Shown here: piece by piece, positions 29,123 through 38,930 of the stretch | Layout: each line of letters starts with the position of its first letter | Numbering within the stretch: the first letter of the stretch is position 1 | Notes under the pieces: generated by a model | Databases searched by the model: none | What the model saw: the letters and a program-made list of their open reading frames with translations, nothing else | Told to the model about the DNA's origin: nothing | NCBI RefSeq assembly: GCF_001277175.1 | Contig: NZ_CP012257.1 | Location: forward strand, 806,001-870,000 | Source of the DNA: Cronobacter universalis NCTC 9529 | GTDB taxonomy: Bacteria; Pseudomonadota; Gammaproteobacteria; Enterobacterales; Enterobacteriaceae | Direction of reading: 5' to 3' | DNA: 64,000 nucleotides | Program-made: the position numbers and the translations under genes

Positions 29123-31519
29123 TTACTTCGCATCATCCGGCAGGGCATAGGCAACGATATAGTCGCCCATTTTGGTGCCGAACGAGCCGTGGCCGCCTGC
29201 GGAGATCACGACATACTGCTTGCCGTTCACTTCATAGGTCATCGGCGTCGCCTGGCCGCCAGCCGGCAGGCGGGCTTCCCACAGCTTCTCGCCGTTGGTC
29301 ACGTTGTACGCGCGCAGATAGTTATCCGCGGTCGCACCGATGAACAGCACGTTGCCGCCGGTGGTGATCGGGCCGCCAAGCATCGGCATACCCATGTTAA
29401 ACGGCACCGCGAACGGCATCGGGAACGGCATGCTGTCGCGCGGCGTACCGATACGTTTTTTCCACACCACGTCGTTGGTCTTCAGATCCAGCGCGGAGAT
29501 ATAACCCCATGCCGGCTGCTTACACGGCAGACCAAACGGAGAGAGGAACGGGTTCAGGGTCACGCCGTACGGCACGCCGTACTGCGGCTGAATACCGGCT
29601 TCAGTACCGGTGCCCTTCGCGTCTTTCGGCTGCTCCATCGGGTTGCCCGGACCACGCGGGATAAGCTTCGATACGAACGGCAGCGCCATCGGGTTGGCAA
29701 TCGCCACCTGACGATGCGGGTCAATGGCCAGGCCACCCCATTCGAACATCCCCAGGTTACCCGGGAACACCAGCGTGCCCTGCTCGGACGGCGGCGTGAA
29801 GATGCCTTCGTAACGCAGGCTATGGAACATCACGCGGCAGACCAGCTGGTCATACATCGTGGCGCCCCACATATCCGCGCCGCTCAGATCTTTCTTCGGA
29901 CGGAAGGAAAGGTCAGAGAACGGCTGCGTCGGCGTCACGTAGTCGCCTTTCGCGGCGCCCTGCGGAACCGGTTTTTCCGGTGCCGGGACGACGAGCTTAC
30001 CGTTGCGGCGATCCAGCACGAAAATGTTGCCGGTTTTCGCTGGCGCGTAAATCACCGGAACGGTTTCGCCTTTCACGGTAATGTCGGCGAGCGTCGGCTG
30101 CGCCGGCAGGTCCATATCCCACAGGTCGTGGTGAACGGTCTGATAAGACCACACCAGCTTACCGGTGGACGCGTTCAGCGCGACGATGGAGCTCGCAAAG
30201 CGCTCCTGCTCCGGCGTGCGGTTACCGCCCCAGATATCCGGCGTGGTTACGCCCATCGGCAGGTAAACCATGTCGAGCTTCGCATCATAAGACGCCGGCG
30301 CCCAGGAGTTCGGGGAGTTCAGCGAGAAATGATGCTCGTCAGCCGGGATCGCGTTCGGGTCTTTCGCGCCCGGATCGAAGGCCCACAGCAGTTTACCGGT
30401 GTTGATATCAAAACCACGGATGACGCCGGACGGCTCACGGGTGGAGAAGTTATCGGTCACCGCGCCGGCAATCACAATCACCTTATCGGTAACGATCGGC
30501 GGCGAAGTCGGCTCGTACATACCCGGCGTGGTCACCGGCATGTTGGTCTGCAGGTTCAGAATGCCTTTGTTCGCGAAGCTTTCACACAGCTTGCCGTTAT
30601 CCGCATTCACCGCAAACAGACGCCCGTCGTTCACCGGCAGGATAATACGACGCGGGCAATCCGCGACGACATCCGGGCTGGCGTTCGCGGCTGTCGCTTC
30701 GTGATACGACACGCCGCGGCAGGTCACATGCTGGAATGACGGATTAGTATTCAGCTGCGGATCGAAGTGCCATTTCTCTTTACCGGTCGCGGCATCAACG
30801 GCGAAAAGACGCTGGTGCGCGGTGCAGAGGAACAGGGTGTCACCGACTTTAATCGGCGTTACTTCGTTGGTTATCTCACCCGGATCGGTCGGCAGCTTCA
30901 GGTCGCCGGTGCGGAACACCCAGGCTTCTTTCAGCTGATGAACGTTGTCGGTGTTGATCTGCTTGAGCGGAGAGTAACGCTGACCTTCCTGGTTACGCCC
31001 GTAAGCCGGCCAGTCGCCGTCAGGAATGCTCTGGCTGCCGTTCACGGCGGCAGGGGTGCTATCCGCGCTGAGGGTGCCGTTGATTTCCTGCGGATCGTTA
31101 AAGCCTGCCCAGAAGAGCAGCCCCGCGGTGATGATAAGCGAGACCAGCAGCGCCGGTACGCCTGCGCGGGACGGCGTGCTGAGGCGACGCCAGACGAATG
31201 GCAAAATCAGCCATACGCCGAAGAACACCAGGACGTCGCAGCGCGGCGTCAGCGCCCAGAAGTCGAAGCCGACTTCCCAGATGCCCCACGCCATCGTGCC
31301 TAATAAGATGATAGCGTAGAGCCACAGCGCCGCAGCGTTACGTCTCCACAGCAGCCAGGCTGTCGCCAGCATACCCACCCCGGCGATGGGGTAGTACCAG
31401 GAACCACCAATTGAAACCAGCCATATACCACCAACCAATAAATACAGCCCTGATAATGCTGCGAACAGGGCTGTGAGCATCACGAGAAGCCGTGATTGTG
31501 TCTTTTTTGTTTCTGCCAT
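29123..31519 (-). CDS. gcd: PQQ-dependent membrane glucose dehydrogenase
   Basis: Gcd oxidises glucose to gluconolactone on the periplasmic side and passes electrons to ubiquinone. The 798 residues (E. coli 796) have five N-terminal membrane helices within the first 145 residues, then an eight-bladed PQQ propeller. Landmarks are DWPAYGRNQEGQRYSPL, the CRGVSYH segment, the TRP/docking repeats and the C-terminal ATPMTYEVNGKQYVVISAGGHG. ATG 31519 was chosen because it fits the E. coli N-terminus; an upstream in-frame start is less likely. Activity depends on PQQ, which E. coli cannot make; no pqq genes are in this window. A perfect CRP site lies upstream. Confidence 0.96.
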   Translation of the reverse strand: MAETKKTQSRLLVMLTALFAALSGLYLLVGGIWLVSIGGSWYYPIAGVGMLATAWLLWRRNAAALWLYAIILLGTMAWGIWEVGFDFWALTPRCDVLVFFGVWLILPFVWRRLSTPSRAGVPALLVSLIITAGLLFWAGFNDPQEINGTLSADSTPAAVNGSQSIPDGDWPAYGRNQEGQRYSPLKQINTDNVHQLKEAWVFRTGDLKLPTDPGEITNEVTPIKVGDTLFLCTAHQRLFAVDAATGKEKWHFDPQLNTNPSFQHVTCRGVSYHEATAANASPDVVADCPRRIILPVNDGRLFAVNADNGKLCESFANKGILNLQTNMPVTTPGMYEPTSPPIVTDKVIVIAGAVTDNFSTREPSGVIRGFDINTGKLLWAFDPGAKDPNAIPADEHHFSLNSPNSWAPASYDAKLDMVYLPMGVTTPDIWGGNRTPEQERFASSIVALNASTGKLVWSYQTVHHDLWDMDLPAQPTLADITVKGETVPVIYAPAKTGNIFVLDRRNGKLVVPAPEKPVPQGAAKGDYVTPTQPFSDLSFRPKKDLSGADMWGATMYDQLVCRVMFHSLRYEGIFTPPSEQGTLVFPGNLGMFEWGGLAIDPHRQVAIANPMALPFVSKLIPRGPGNPMEQPKDAKGTGTEAGIQPQYGVPYGVTLNPFLSPFGLPCKQPAWGYISALDLKTNDVVWKKRIGTPRDSMPFPMPFAVPFNMGMPMLGGPITTGGNVLFIGATADNYLRAYNVTNGEKLWEARLPAGGQATPMTYEVNGKQYVVISAGGHGSFGTKMGDYIVAYALPDDAK

Positions 31520-31568
31520 AACCACACTCTTAATTTTTAAGTAGCAAGTTATTATAGTTGTTAACATA

Positions 31569-31584
31569 TGTGATCTTAATCACA
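31569..31584. promoter_or_regulatory. CRP-binding site between gcd and hpt
   Basis: TGTGATCTTAATCACA matches the CRP consensus TGTGA-N6-TCACA perfectly and lies 50 bases upstream of the gcd start. In E. coli cAMP-CRP represses gcd. An effect on the divergent hpt is possible. Confidence 0.82.
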
Positions 31585-31711
31585 AAAAGAGCTTTTCGCA
31601 CTTTTCTGTCGGAAGGGCGTTTTGCTGGTATACTGCCCCGCTTATCTATCGTTACCGGCGGCAGCCGCAGCGGGTATCGGTGATTTATTTTTAAATCAAA
31701 CGGTTAGCGAT

Positions 31712-32248
31712 ATGAAACATACTGTTGAAGTGATGATTTCCGAGGCGGAAATTAAGGCGCGCGTCGAGGAACTGGGGCGTCAGATTACTGAGCGTTATCA
31801 GGACAGCGGCAGCGAAATGGTGCTGGTAGGACTGCTGCGCGGCTCTTTTATGTTCATGGCGGACCTGTGCCGTCAGGTTCACGTAGCGCATGAAGTCGAT
31901 TTTATGACCGCCTCCAGCTACGGCAGCGGCATGTCTTCCACGCGCGATGTCAAAATCCTCAAAGATCTGGATGAAGATATCCGCGGTAAAGATGTGCTGA
32001 TCGTCGAAGATATTATCGATTCCGGCAACACGCTCTCTAAAGTGCGCGAAATCCTGAGCCTGCGCGAGCCGAAATCGCTCGCCATCTGTACGCTGCTCGA
32101 TAAACCGTCGCGCCGTGAAGTGGATGTCGAAGTGGAGTATGTCGGCTTCTCGATCCCGGATAAATTCGTGGTGGGCTACGGCATCGATTATGCCCAGCGC
32201 TATCGCCACCTGCCGTATATCGGCAACGTAGTAATGCTGGAAGAGTAA
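31712..32248 (+). CDS. hpt: Hypoxanthine phosphoribosyltransferase
   Basis: Hpt salvages hypoxanthine (and guanine less well) with PRPP to IMP and GMP. The 178 residues match E. coli. The PRPP-binding motif is [13 protein letters not shown] near residue 100, and the flexible-loop segment is [21 protein letters not shown] 31712 starts the conserved MKHTVEVMI; its Shine-Dalgarno sequence is weak (GGTTAG). An in-frame extension upstream reads as leader sequence and was not included. Confidence 0.96.
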   Translation: MKHTVEVMISEAEIKARVEELGRQITERYQDSGSEMVLVGLLRGSFMFMADLCRQVHVAHEVDFMTASSYGSGMSSTRDVKILKDLDEDIRGKDVLIVEDIIDSGNTLSKVREILSLREPKSLAICTLLDKPSRREVDVEVEYVGFSIPDKFVVGYGIDYAQRYRHLPYIGNVVMLEE

Positions 32249-32260
32249 ATCCGGCGCGTA

Positions 32261-32287
32261 AAAAAGGGGCCGCGGGCCCCTTTTTTT
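32261..32287. terminator. Bidirectional terminator hpt / can
   Basis: AAAAAGGGGCC / GGCCCCTTTTT forms an 11-bp stem with a GCG loop and U-tracts on both strands. Confidence 0.92.
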
Positions 32288-32302
32288 ATGTCACGCTCGC
32301 CC

Positions 32303-32965
32303 TTATTTATGGCTGGCGTGCGTATTCTGGATGTTGGATACGCCTTTGCGGTAACCCTGTTCCAGGGTGTCGCGGTCAGTCGCGGTCACATCCAGATCGC
32401 GCAGGAGACCGTCGTGAATGCCGTACGCCCAGCCGTGAAGCGTAACGTTCTGGCCGCGTTTCCAGGCGGACTGCATAATGGTGGAGTGGCCGAGGTTATA
32501 GACCTGCTCCATCACGTTCAGCTCGCACAGGGTGTCGAGACGTTTTTCCTGCGGCAGCTCGCTCAGCAGCGCGTTGTGTTTCAGCCAGATGTCGCGGATG
32601 TGCAGCAGCCAGTTGTTAATCAGGCCCAGCTCCGGGTTCTCCACCGCCGCCTGCACGCCGCCGCAGCCGTAGTGACCGCAGATGATGATGTGCTCCACTT
32701 CCAGCACGTCCACCGCGTACTGAACGACGGAAAGACAGTTAAGGTCGGTGTGGATAACCAGGTTCGCCACGTTGCGGTGAACGAAGATCTCGCCCGGCTC
32801 AAGGCCAGTGAGGCGTTCAGCCGGTACGCGGCTGTCGGAACAACCGATCCACAGGAAGCGCGGTTTCTGCGCCTTCGCCAGACGTTCAAAAAAGCCCGGG
32901 TCTTCTTTGACCAGCATTTTTGACCAGATTTCGTTATTACTAATAAGTGTGCTGATATCTTTCAT
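32303..32965 (-). CDS. can: Beta-class carbonic anhydrase Can
   Basis: Can interconverts CO2 and bicarbonate, supplying bicarbonate for biosynthesis at ambient CO2. It is essential in E. coli in air. The 220 residues equal the E. coli length. Zinc ligands and catalytic residues are visible: Cys42 and Asp44 in IGCSDSRVP, and His98 and Cys101 in [12 protein letters not shown] 32965 was selected by homology and the TAACCTCT leader; an in-frame ATG 17 codons upstream is not conserved. It is divergent from yadG. Confidence 0.97.
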   Translation of the reverse strand: MKDISTLISNNEIWSKMLVKEDPGFFERLAKAQKPRFLWIGCSDSRVPAERLTGLEPGEIFVHRNVANLVIHTDLNCLSVVQYAVDVLEVEHIIICGHYGCGGVQAAVENPELGLINNWLLHIRDIWLKHNALLSELPQEKRLDTLCELNVMEQVYNLGHSTIMQSAWKRGQNVTLHGWAYGIHDGLLRDLDVTATDRDTLEQGYRKGVSNIQNTHASHK

Positions 32966-33073
32966 AGAGGTTAACGACCTGTAACCAGACAATTGCGTTC
33001 GGGTAATATAGGGCAACTAAACTTTTTTTTAAACCACACAACTTCTGCAAGAAAATAAGGTGACTGTACTTTC

Positions 33074-34000
33074 ATGACCATTGCACTGGAACTGGAGCAG
33101 CTTAAAAAGACGTATCCCGGCGGCGTGCAGGCGCTGCGCGGCATTGATTTACAAGTCGAAGCGGGAGATTTTTACGCGCTGCTGGGGCCGAACGGGGCCG
33201 GTAAATCGACCACCATCGGCATTATCAGCTCGCTGGTAAACAAAACGTCCGGTCGGGTGCGCGTGTTTGGGTACGATCTGGAACGGGATGTGGTTAACGC
33301 CAAACGCCAGCTTGGGCTGGTGCCGCAGGAGTTTAACTTCAACCCCTTCGAGACCGTGCAGCAGATCGTCGTGAACCAGGCGGGCTACTATGGCGTCGAA
33401 CGCCGCGAAGCGGTTGAGCGTAGCGAAAAGTATTTAAATCAGCTCGATCTGTGGGAAAAACGCAACGAACGCGCGCGTATGCTTTCGGGCGGGATGAAGC
33501 GTCGTCTGATGATCGCCCGCGCGCTGATGCACGAGCCGAAACTGCTGATCCTCGATGAGCCGACGGCGGGCGTGGATATCGAACTTCGCCGCTCGATGTG
33601 GGGCTTTCTGAAAGATCTTAACGATAAAGGCACCACGATTATCCTCACCACCCACTATCTCGAAGAGGCCGAGATGCTGTGCCGCAATATCGGGATTATT
33701 CAGCGCGGCGAGCTGGTGGAGAACACCTCGATGAAATCGCTGCTCTCTAAACTTAAATCGGAGACGTTTATCCTCGATCTGGCGGCGAAAAGCCCGCTGC
33801 CGAAGCTCGAAGGCTATCAGTATCGTCTGGTGGATACGTCAACGCTTGAGGTGGAAGTGCTGCGCGAGCAGGGCATTAACAGCGTCTTTAATCAGCTGAC
33901 CGCGCAGGGCGTTCAGGTGCTGAGTATGCGCAACAAAGCGAACCGTCTTGAAGAGCTGTTCGTCACGCTGGTGAATGAAAAACAAGGAGAGCGCGCATGA
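33074..34000 (+). CDS. yadG: ABC transporter ATP-binding protein YadG
   Basis: YadG is the ATPase of a putative ABC-2 type exporter, substrate unknown. The 308 residues carry Walker A (GPNGAGKST, near residue 40), the Q-loop (VPQEFNFNPF), the signature LSGGMKRRLMIARAL, Walker B LLILDEPTAGVD and the H-loop TTHYLEEAE. The C-terminal 80 residues are the small regulatory domain common in this class. It overlaps yadH by 4 bases (ATGA). Confidence 0.94.
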   Translation: MTIALELEQLKKTYPGGVQALRGIDLQVEAGDFYALLGPNGAGKSTTIGIISSLVNKTSGRVRVFGYDLERDVVNAKRQLGLVPQEFNFNPFETVQQIVVNQAGYYGVERREAVERSEKYLNQLDLWEKRNERARMLSGGMKRRLMIARALMHEPKLLILDEPTAGVDIELRRSMWGFLKDLNDKGTTIILTTHYLEEAEMLCRNIGIIQRGELVENTSMKSLLSKLKSETFILDLAAKSPLPKLEGYQYRLVDTSTLEVEVLREQGINSVFNQLTAQGVQVLSMRNKANRLEELFVTLVNEKQGERA

Positions 34001-34767
34001 TGCAGCTTTACTGGGTCGCCCTGAAAAGTATCTGGGCGAAAGAGGTGAACCGTTTTGCCCGCATCTGGATACAGACGCTGGTGCCGCCGGTCATCACCAT
34101 GACCCTCTACTTTATTATTTTCGGCAATCTTATCGGCTCGCGCATCGGCGAAATGCATGGTTTCACCTACATGCAGTTTATCGTGCCGGGTCTTATCATG
34201 ATGGCCGTGATCACTAACTCTTACGCCAACGTGGCCTCGTCGTTCTTCAGCGCCAAGTTCCAGCGCAATATCGAAGAGCTGTTGGTGGCACCGGTGCCGA
34301 CGCATGTGATTATCGCCGGTTATGTGGGCGGCGGCGTGGCGCGCGGGCTGTGCGTCGGTATTCTGGTGACGGCGGTGTCGCTGTTCTTCGTGCCGTTCCA
34401 GGTGCACTCGTGGCTGTTTGTCGCCCTGACGCTGCTGATGACCGCCATTCTGTTCTCGCTCGCCGGGCTGCTGAACGCCGTGTTCGCGAAGACCTTTGAC
34501 GATATCAGCCTGATCCCGACGTTCGTGCTGACGCCGCTGACCTATCTCGGCGGGGTATTCTATTCGCTGACGCTGCTGCCGCCGTTCTGGCAGGCGCTGT
34601 CGCATTTAAACCCCATCGTCTACATGATTAGCGGTTTCCGCTTCGGCTTCCTTGGGATCTCCGATGTGCCGCTGCTCTTTACCGTCGCGGTGCTGGCGTG
34701 CTTTATCATCGCGTTCTATCTGCTGTGCTGGTATCTGATCAGCCGCGGGCGCGGTCTGCGTTCGTGA
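33997..34767 (+). CDS. yadH: ABC-2 type transporter permease YadH
   Basis: YadH is the inner-membrane partner of YadG. It has 256 residues with six hydrophobic segments (about 25-50, 60-85, 105-140, 140-170, 175-195 and 225-250). The ABC-2 permease signature region around FDDISLIPTFVLTPLTYLGGVFYSLTLLPPFWQ is clear. Start and overlap with yadG (ATGA) indicate coupled translation. In K-12 yadI (a PTS EIIA) comes next; here yadE follows directly. Confidence 0.94.
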   Translation: MMQLYWVALKSIWAKEVNRFARIWIQTLVPPVITMTLYFIIFGNLIGSRIGEMHGFTYMQFIVPGLIMMAVITNSYANVASSFFSAKFQRNIEELLVAPVPTHVIIAGYVGGGVARGLCVGILVTAVSLFFVPFQVHSWLFVALTLLMTAILFSLAGLLNAVFAKTFDDISLIPTFVLTPLTYLGGVFYSLTLLPPFWQALSHLNPIVYMISGFRFGFLGISDVPLLFTVAVLACFIIAFYLLCWYLISRGRGLRS

Positions 34768-34931
34768 TCGGCTAAGCGCGTCGGCGTGGATAAAATCGCG
34801 CCGGCGCGTCACCCGTTACCCGAATCCCCGCCTATGGGCGCACGATAAATCGCAACCGGGCTTGGTATTCATGTCACTTTTGTTAAAATGCGCATAATTT
34901 CACCTCTGGCAGTCACTGTTGCACCATTCCT

Positions 34932-36179
34932 ATGCTAAATCGTCTCTTTTTCTGTCTGCTTCTTCTGGTCACAGGCGTCGCGCAGGCCAGCCTTCTTGGC
35001 AGCGAGCAACCCTCCCCGCAATATATGCAAATCACCGAAGATGCCGCCATCTGGGCGAAGGTCGGCGATAGCGTTCAGACGGTCGGTATCATTCGCGAAG
35101 GGCAGTTACTCGCCGTGGTGCCGATTGCCGCTGACTACTATGAATTTCGCTTCGGCTTCGGCACCGGGTTTATCGACAAAGCCCACCTGACCGACGTGCA
35201 GGGCAAAAAACGTGTGACAGACAGCCTGGGCGATCTGAATAAGCCGCTCAGTAATCAAAATCTGCTGACCTGGCGGGATGTCACCATCTATAACGAACCG
35301 GATGTGAACAGCGAACCGTTCGGCACGCTGGCGGAGAATCTGCGCTACCCGATAGCCGGCAAGCTGAAAGACCGTCTCAACCAGACCTGGTATCAGATCC
35401 GCATTGGCGACCGGCTGGGGTATATCAGCAGTCTCGACGCGCAGGAGGATAACGGCATCCCGGTGCTGACGTACCACCACATTCTGCGCGATGAAGAGAA
35501 CACCCGGTTTCGCCATACGTCCACCACCACGTCCGTGCGCGCGTTCAGCAACCAGATGACGTGGCTGCGCGATCAGGGTTATGCGACGATTAGCCTCTAC
35601 GATCTCGACGGCTACGTGCATAACCGCGTGAACCTTCCCGCCCGCGCGGTGGCGATCACCTTCGACGATGGCCTGAAGTCGGTTTATCGCTACGCGTATC
35701 CGGTACTGAAAGAGTATGGCTTTAAGGCGACGGCGTTTATTATCTCGTCGCGCATTAAGCGCCAGCCGCAGCGCTGGGAGCCGAAATCGCTCCAGTTTAT
35801 GAGCGTTTCCGAGCTGAAAGCGATTCAGGACGTGTTTGATATCCAGTCGCACACCCATTTTCTGCACCGCACCGACGGCGCGCGCCACCCGATTTTGTTA
35901 AGCCGCACGTATCACAATATTCTCTTCGATTTTCAGCGATCCCGCCGCGCGCTCTCGCAGTTCAACCCGCATGTGCTCTTTCTCTCTTATCCGTTCGGCG
36001 GGTATGACGATAAAGCGGTGAAGGCGGCGGGCGACGCCGGGTTTCATCTGGCGGTGACGACGGTGAAAGGAAAAGTGAAGCCGGGCGATAACCCGTATCT
36101 GTTGAAGCGGCTCTATATTCTGCGCACCGACTCGCTGGAGACGATGGCGAAAATCATCAGCAATCAGCCGCAGGGATAA
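34932..36179 (+). CDS. yadE: Polysaccharide deacetylase family protein YadE
   Basis: YadE is an exported carbohydrate esterase family 4 protein of 415 residues (E. coli 409). A signal peptide ([17 protein letters not shown], cut likely after AQA) lacks a lipobox cysteine. An SH3-like segment covers about residues 30-170. The NodB domain follows, with metal and catalytic motifs [18 protein letters not shown] (first Asp is the likely base), QSHTHFLH and [12 protein letters not shown]. The substrate is unknown; peptidoglycan or a polysaccharide is inferred from the family. A terminator follows immediately. Confidence 0.9.
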   Translation: MLNRLFFCLLLLVTGVAQASLLGSEQPSPQYMQITEDAAIWAKVGDSVQTVGIIREGQLLAVVPIAADYYEFRFGFGTGFIDKAHLTDVQGKKRVTDSLGDLNKPLSNQNLLTWRDVTIYNEPDVNSEPFGTLAENLRYPIAGKLKDRLNQTWYQIRIGDRLGYISSLDAQEDNGIPVLTYHHILRDEENTRFRHTSTTTSVRAFSNQMTWLRDQGYATISLYDLDGYVHNRVNLPARAVAITFDDGLKSVYRYAYPVLKEYGFKATAFIISSRIKRQPQRWEPKSLQFMSVSELKAIQDVFDIQSHTHFLHRTDGARHPILLSRTYHNILFDFQRSRRALSQFNPHVLFLSYPFGGYDDKAVKAAGDAGFHLAVTTVKGKVKPGDNPYLLKRLYILRTDSLETMAKIISNQPQG

Positions 36180-36181
36180 AA

Positions 36182-36204
36182 AAAGCCCTCGCGAGGAGGG
36201 CTTT
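36182..36204. terminator. Terminator yadE / panD
   Basis: A stem AAAGCCCTC / GAGGGCTTT begins just beyond the yadE stop. It is flanked by an A-run upstream and TTTATT downstream and can serve both convergent genes. Confidence 0.85.
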
Positions 36205-36223
36205 ATTCTTGTGCGCGTAGCGC

Positions 36224-36604
36224 TTACGCCACCTGCACCGGCACCGCTTTGGCGAGACGTTTCATCTCGTTGTCGCCGTCGAAATAGGCGACTTTCGGCT
36301 GCCAGCTGCGCGCCTGCTCATCCGGCATGGTCACGTAGCTTGCGATAATCAGGATATCGCCGACATCCGCGCAGTGGGCCGCCGCGCCGTTCACCGAAAT
36401 GATCTTCGAGCCGCGTTCGCCGGCGATGGCGTACGTCGAAAAACGTTTGCCATTGGTCACGTTGTAGATATCAATGGCTTCATATTCCAGAATGCCCGCG
36501 GCCTCGAGGAAATCCTGATCGATGGCGCAGGAGCCTTCATAATGCAGGTCCGCCTGAGTAACTTTGACGCGGTGCAGTTTGCCCTGCAACATGGTGCGAA
36601 TCAT
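36224..36604 (-). CDS. panD: Aspartate 1-decarboxylase proenzyme
   Basis: PanD makes beta-alanine from aspartate for pantothenate. The 126 residues are the E. coli length. The self-cleavage site Gly24-Ser25 is visible in YEGSCAID; Ser25 becomes the pyruvoyl cofactor. The tetramer-forming double-psi barrel sequence ([20 protein letters not shown]) is conserved. It is downstream of panB-panC but separated from panC by 97 bases containing hairpins. The yadD gene that lies here in K-12 is absent. Confidence 0.96.
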   Translation of the reverse strand: MIRTMLQGKLHRVKVTQADLHYEGSCAIDQDFLEAAGILEYEAIDIYNVTNGKRFSTYAIAGERGSKIISVNGAAAHCADVGDILIIASYVTMPDEQARSWQPKVAYFDGDNEMKRLAKAVPVQVA

Positions 36605-36635
36605 AACTTGAACCCTGTTTACCTGAATGTCGTCA

Positions 36636-36657
36636 GAGCCGGGCGGTGACCCGGCTC
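36636..36657 (-). other. Hairpins in the panC-panD interval
   Basis: A perfect 8-bp stem GAGCCGGG / CCCGGCTC with a 6-base loop, without a U-tract on the minus strand, lies between panC and panD. A smaller GGGCA / TGCCC stem follows nearby at 36672-36685. They may be an attenuator or processing site that sets panD apart from panBC. Confidence 0.5.
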
Positions 36658-36701
36658 CAGGAATTTATCCCGGGCAGTATTGCCCTTTTTACCCATGCTG
36701 T

Positions 36702-37556
36702 CTACTGGGTTAATTCCACGGTCTGATTGTCGATGAGCCGCGCCTGACCGAGCCACGCCGCCATCAAAATTACCGCGCGCTGGCTGGCCGGTGAGAGCGC
36801 CTGCAGCGTGTCGGCATCGCGGATTTGCAGGTCGTCCGGGCGGAAGCCTTTCTCGCTGAGTTCGTCGCTTGCCGCGGCGATAATCGCCTCCGGATCGCGC
36901 TCGCCCGCGCGCAGTTTCTCCGCCATCGCGTTCATCACTTTGCTCAAGCCCGGCGCGATTTTACGCTGGTCGCTGGTGAGATAGCCGTTGCGGGAGCTCA
37001 GCGCCAGCCCGTCTTTGGCGCGCACCGTCGGCACGCCGACAATCTCGATGTCATAACCCATGTCGGCCGTCATTTTGCGAATAAGCGCAAGCTGCTGGTA
37101 ATCCTTTTCGCCAAAGCAGGCGACATCCGGCTGCACCAGGTTAAAGAGCTTGCTCACCACGGTCGAGACGCCGCGGAAATGGCCCGGCCGGCTTGCGCCT
37201 TCCAGCATCGTGGAGAGGCCCGGCACGTCAACATACGTCTGGTCGCTCATGCCCTGCGGATAGACCTCTTCCGGGGTTGGCGCGAACACGAAATCGGCGC
37301 CGCGTTTTTTCAGCTTCTCGCAATCTTCCTGAAGCGTGCGCGGGTAGCGCGCCAGATCGTCGGCGCGGTCAAACTGCATCGGGTTGACGAAAATACTTAC
37401 CACCACCGCGTCGGCGCTGGCTTTCGCCTCGTCCACCAGCTTCATATGGCCGTCGTGAAGATTGCCCATCGTCGGCACCAGAGCGATACGTTTGCCTTCC
37501 ATGCGCAGGCGACGGATCTGCTGACGCAGCAGCGGCACGGTTTCAATAATCAGCAC
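36702..37556 (-). CDS. panC: Pantothenate synthetase
   Basis: PanC joins pantoate and beta-alanine with ATP to make pantothenate. The 284 residues (E. coli 283) show the nucleotidylyltransferase HIGH-like motif in [12 protein letters not shown], the [10 protein letters not shown] strand, the [15 protein letters not shown] loop and the KMSKS-like SSRNGYL segment. The start codon is GTG at 37556 with GGAG about 6 bases upstream. It lies 12 bases after panB in the same operon. Confidence 0.96.
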   Translation of the reverse strand: MLIIETVPLLRQQIRRLRMEGKRIALVPTMGNLHDGHMKLVDEAKASADAVVVSIFVNPMQFDRADDLARYPRTLQEDCEKLKKRGADFVFAPTPEEVYPQGMSDQTYVDVPGLSTMLEGASRPGHFRGVSTVVSKLFNLVQPDVACFGEKDYQQLALIRKMTADMGYDIEIVGVPTVRAKDGLALSSRNGYLTSDQRKIAPGLSKVMNAMAEKLRAGERDPEAIIAAASDELSEKGFRPDDLQIRDADTLQALSPASQRAVILMAAWLGQARLIDNQTVELTQ

Positions 37557-37568
37557 AATGAGACTCCT

Positions 37569-38363
37569 TTAGTGAAAGCTGTGTTCTTCGCCCGGATACG
37601 CGCCGGACTCCACTTCAGCAATATACTGGCGCACCGCGGCGCGCATATCGCCCGCTTCAGCCAGGAAGTTTTTGGCGAATTTCGGGATGTGGCCGCCGGT
37701 AATGCCGAAGGCGTCATGCATCACGAGGATCTGCCCGTCGGTGACGTTACCGGCGCCGATGCCGATAACCGGAATGGAAAGCGCGTCGGTGATGCGCTGC
37801 GCCAGCGCGACCGGCACGCACTCCAGCACCAGAAGCTGCGCGCCCGCGGCTTCTAAGGCCAGCGCGTCGTTAAGCAGCGTCTGCGCGGCGGCTTCATCGC
37901 GGCCCTGCACTTTATAGCCGCCGAAAATATTCACGGATTGCGGGGTCAGCCCCAGATGCCCGCACACCGGCACGGCGCGCTCGGTCAGCATGCGTACCGT
38001 ATCGGCAAGCCACTGGCCGCCTTCGATTTTGACCATATTGGCGCCCGCGCGCATGACGGCGGCGCTGTTTTCAAAGGCTTGTTCAGGCGTGGCGTAAGCC
38101 ATAAAGGGTAAATCGGCGAGCAACAGACAGTGCGGCGCGCCGCGGCGAACGGCGCGGGTGTGGTAGGCGATATCGTCAACGGTGACCGGCAGAGTGGAGT
38201 CGTGGCCCTGGACGGTCATGCCCAGCGAATCCCCCACCAGCATGACGCCAATTCCTTCTTCTTCAAAGAGTTTCGCAAAGCTGAAATCGTAGGCGGTGAT
38301 GGTGGCGAATTTTTTGCCGGTTTCCTTCAGGCGTCGCAATTGAGAAATGGTTGTCGGTTTCAT
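37569..38363 (-). CDS. panB: 3-methyl-2-oxobutanoate hydroxymethyltransferase
   Basis: PanB adds a hydroxymethyl group from methylenetetrahydrofolate to 2-oxoisovalerate, the first committed step to pantothenate. The 264 residues equal E. coli. Landmarks of the (beta/alpha)8 barrel include [27 protein letters not shown] (metal and substrate site), [17 protein letters not shown] and IGIGAG. ATG 38363 begins [22 protein letters not shown]. It is the first gene of panB-panC. Confidence 0.97.
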   Translation of the reverse strand: MKPTTISQLRRLKETGKKFATITAYDFSFAKLFEEEGIGVMLVGDSLGMTVQGHDSTLPVTVDDIAYHTRAVRRGAPHCLLLADLPFMAYATPEQAFENSAAVMRAGANMVKIEGGQWLADTVRMLTERAVPVCGHLGLTPQSVNIFGGYKVQGRDEAAAQTLLNDALALEAAGAQLLVLECVPVALAQRITDALSIPVIGIGAGNVTDGQILVMHDAFGITGGHIPKFAKNFLAEAGDMRAAVRQYIAEVESGAYPGEEHSFH

Positions 38364-38450
38364 GGGTGTCCCGCAAACAGAAAAAAAGCAGTGTAAACGA
38401 TGCGTTTACGGGAGGATACCGCGAGGAAATACGAAGAGGAACTTTTTGAT

Positions 38451-38930
38451 TTACCAGTGGCGAATTGCTGAACAATCAAGGCGTTCGAGCACATCGGCCA
38501 GACGCTCGCCATCCGGGAAGCGCAGCGCGGGCGCAATCTCTGAGAGCGGCAGCAGCATGAAAGCCCGGTTTTTCATGTCGTAGTGGGGAACGGTCAGGCG
38601 CCCGGTGTTTATCGTCGCGTCGCCAAACAGCATGATGTCGAGATCGAGCGTACGCGGACCCCAGCGCTCCGCTTTACGCACACGCCCCTGCTCAAGTTCA
38701 ATGCGCTGCGTGTTATCGAGAAGCGCTTCGGCGCTAAGCGTCGTCTCCAGCGCCACGGCGGCATTCAGGTAATCTGGCTGATCCTGCGGGCCGAGCGGCG
38801 GGGTGCGATAGAAAGAGGAGGTCGCCACAATGCGGCTGTGCGGAATACGCGCCAGCGCGGCCAGCGCGTTATTGACCTGAGTAAGCGGCTCGGCAAGATT
38901 GCTGCCGAGCGCGATAAAGGCCAGCGTCAC
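38451..38930 (-). CDS. folK: 6-hydroxymethyl-7,8-dihydropterin pyrophosphokinase
   Basis: FolK transfers pyrophosphate from ATP to hydroxymethyldihydropterin in folate synthesis. The 159 residues equal E. coli. It contains [11 protein letters not shown] at the N-terminus, the flexible-loop [18 protein letters not shown], and the signature [13 protein letters not shown] carrying the metal-binding Asp pair. Its ATG overlaps the pcnB stop by 4 bases, so the two are coupled. The K-12 fimbrial cluster (yadC to yadN, htrE, yadV) between panB and folK is absent; only 87 bases separate them here. Confidence 0.96.
   Translation of the reverse strand: MTLAFIALGSNLAEPLTQVNNALAALARIPHSRIVATSSFYRTPPLGPQDQPDYLNAAVALETTLSAEALLDNTQRIELEQGRVRKAERWGPRTLDLDIMLFGDATINTGRLTVPHYDMKNRAFMLLPLSEIAPALRFPDGERLADVLERLDCSAIRHW

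Noticed and set aside
29090..30739. 549-codon frame antisense to gcd
   Set aside because: It is Arg/His-rich translation of the opposite strand of a GC-rich gene, it starts inside a terminator, and it matches no family.
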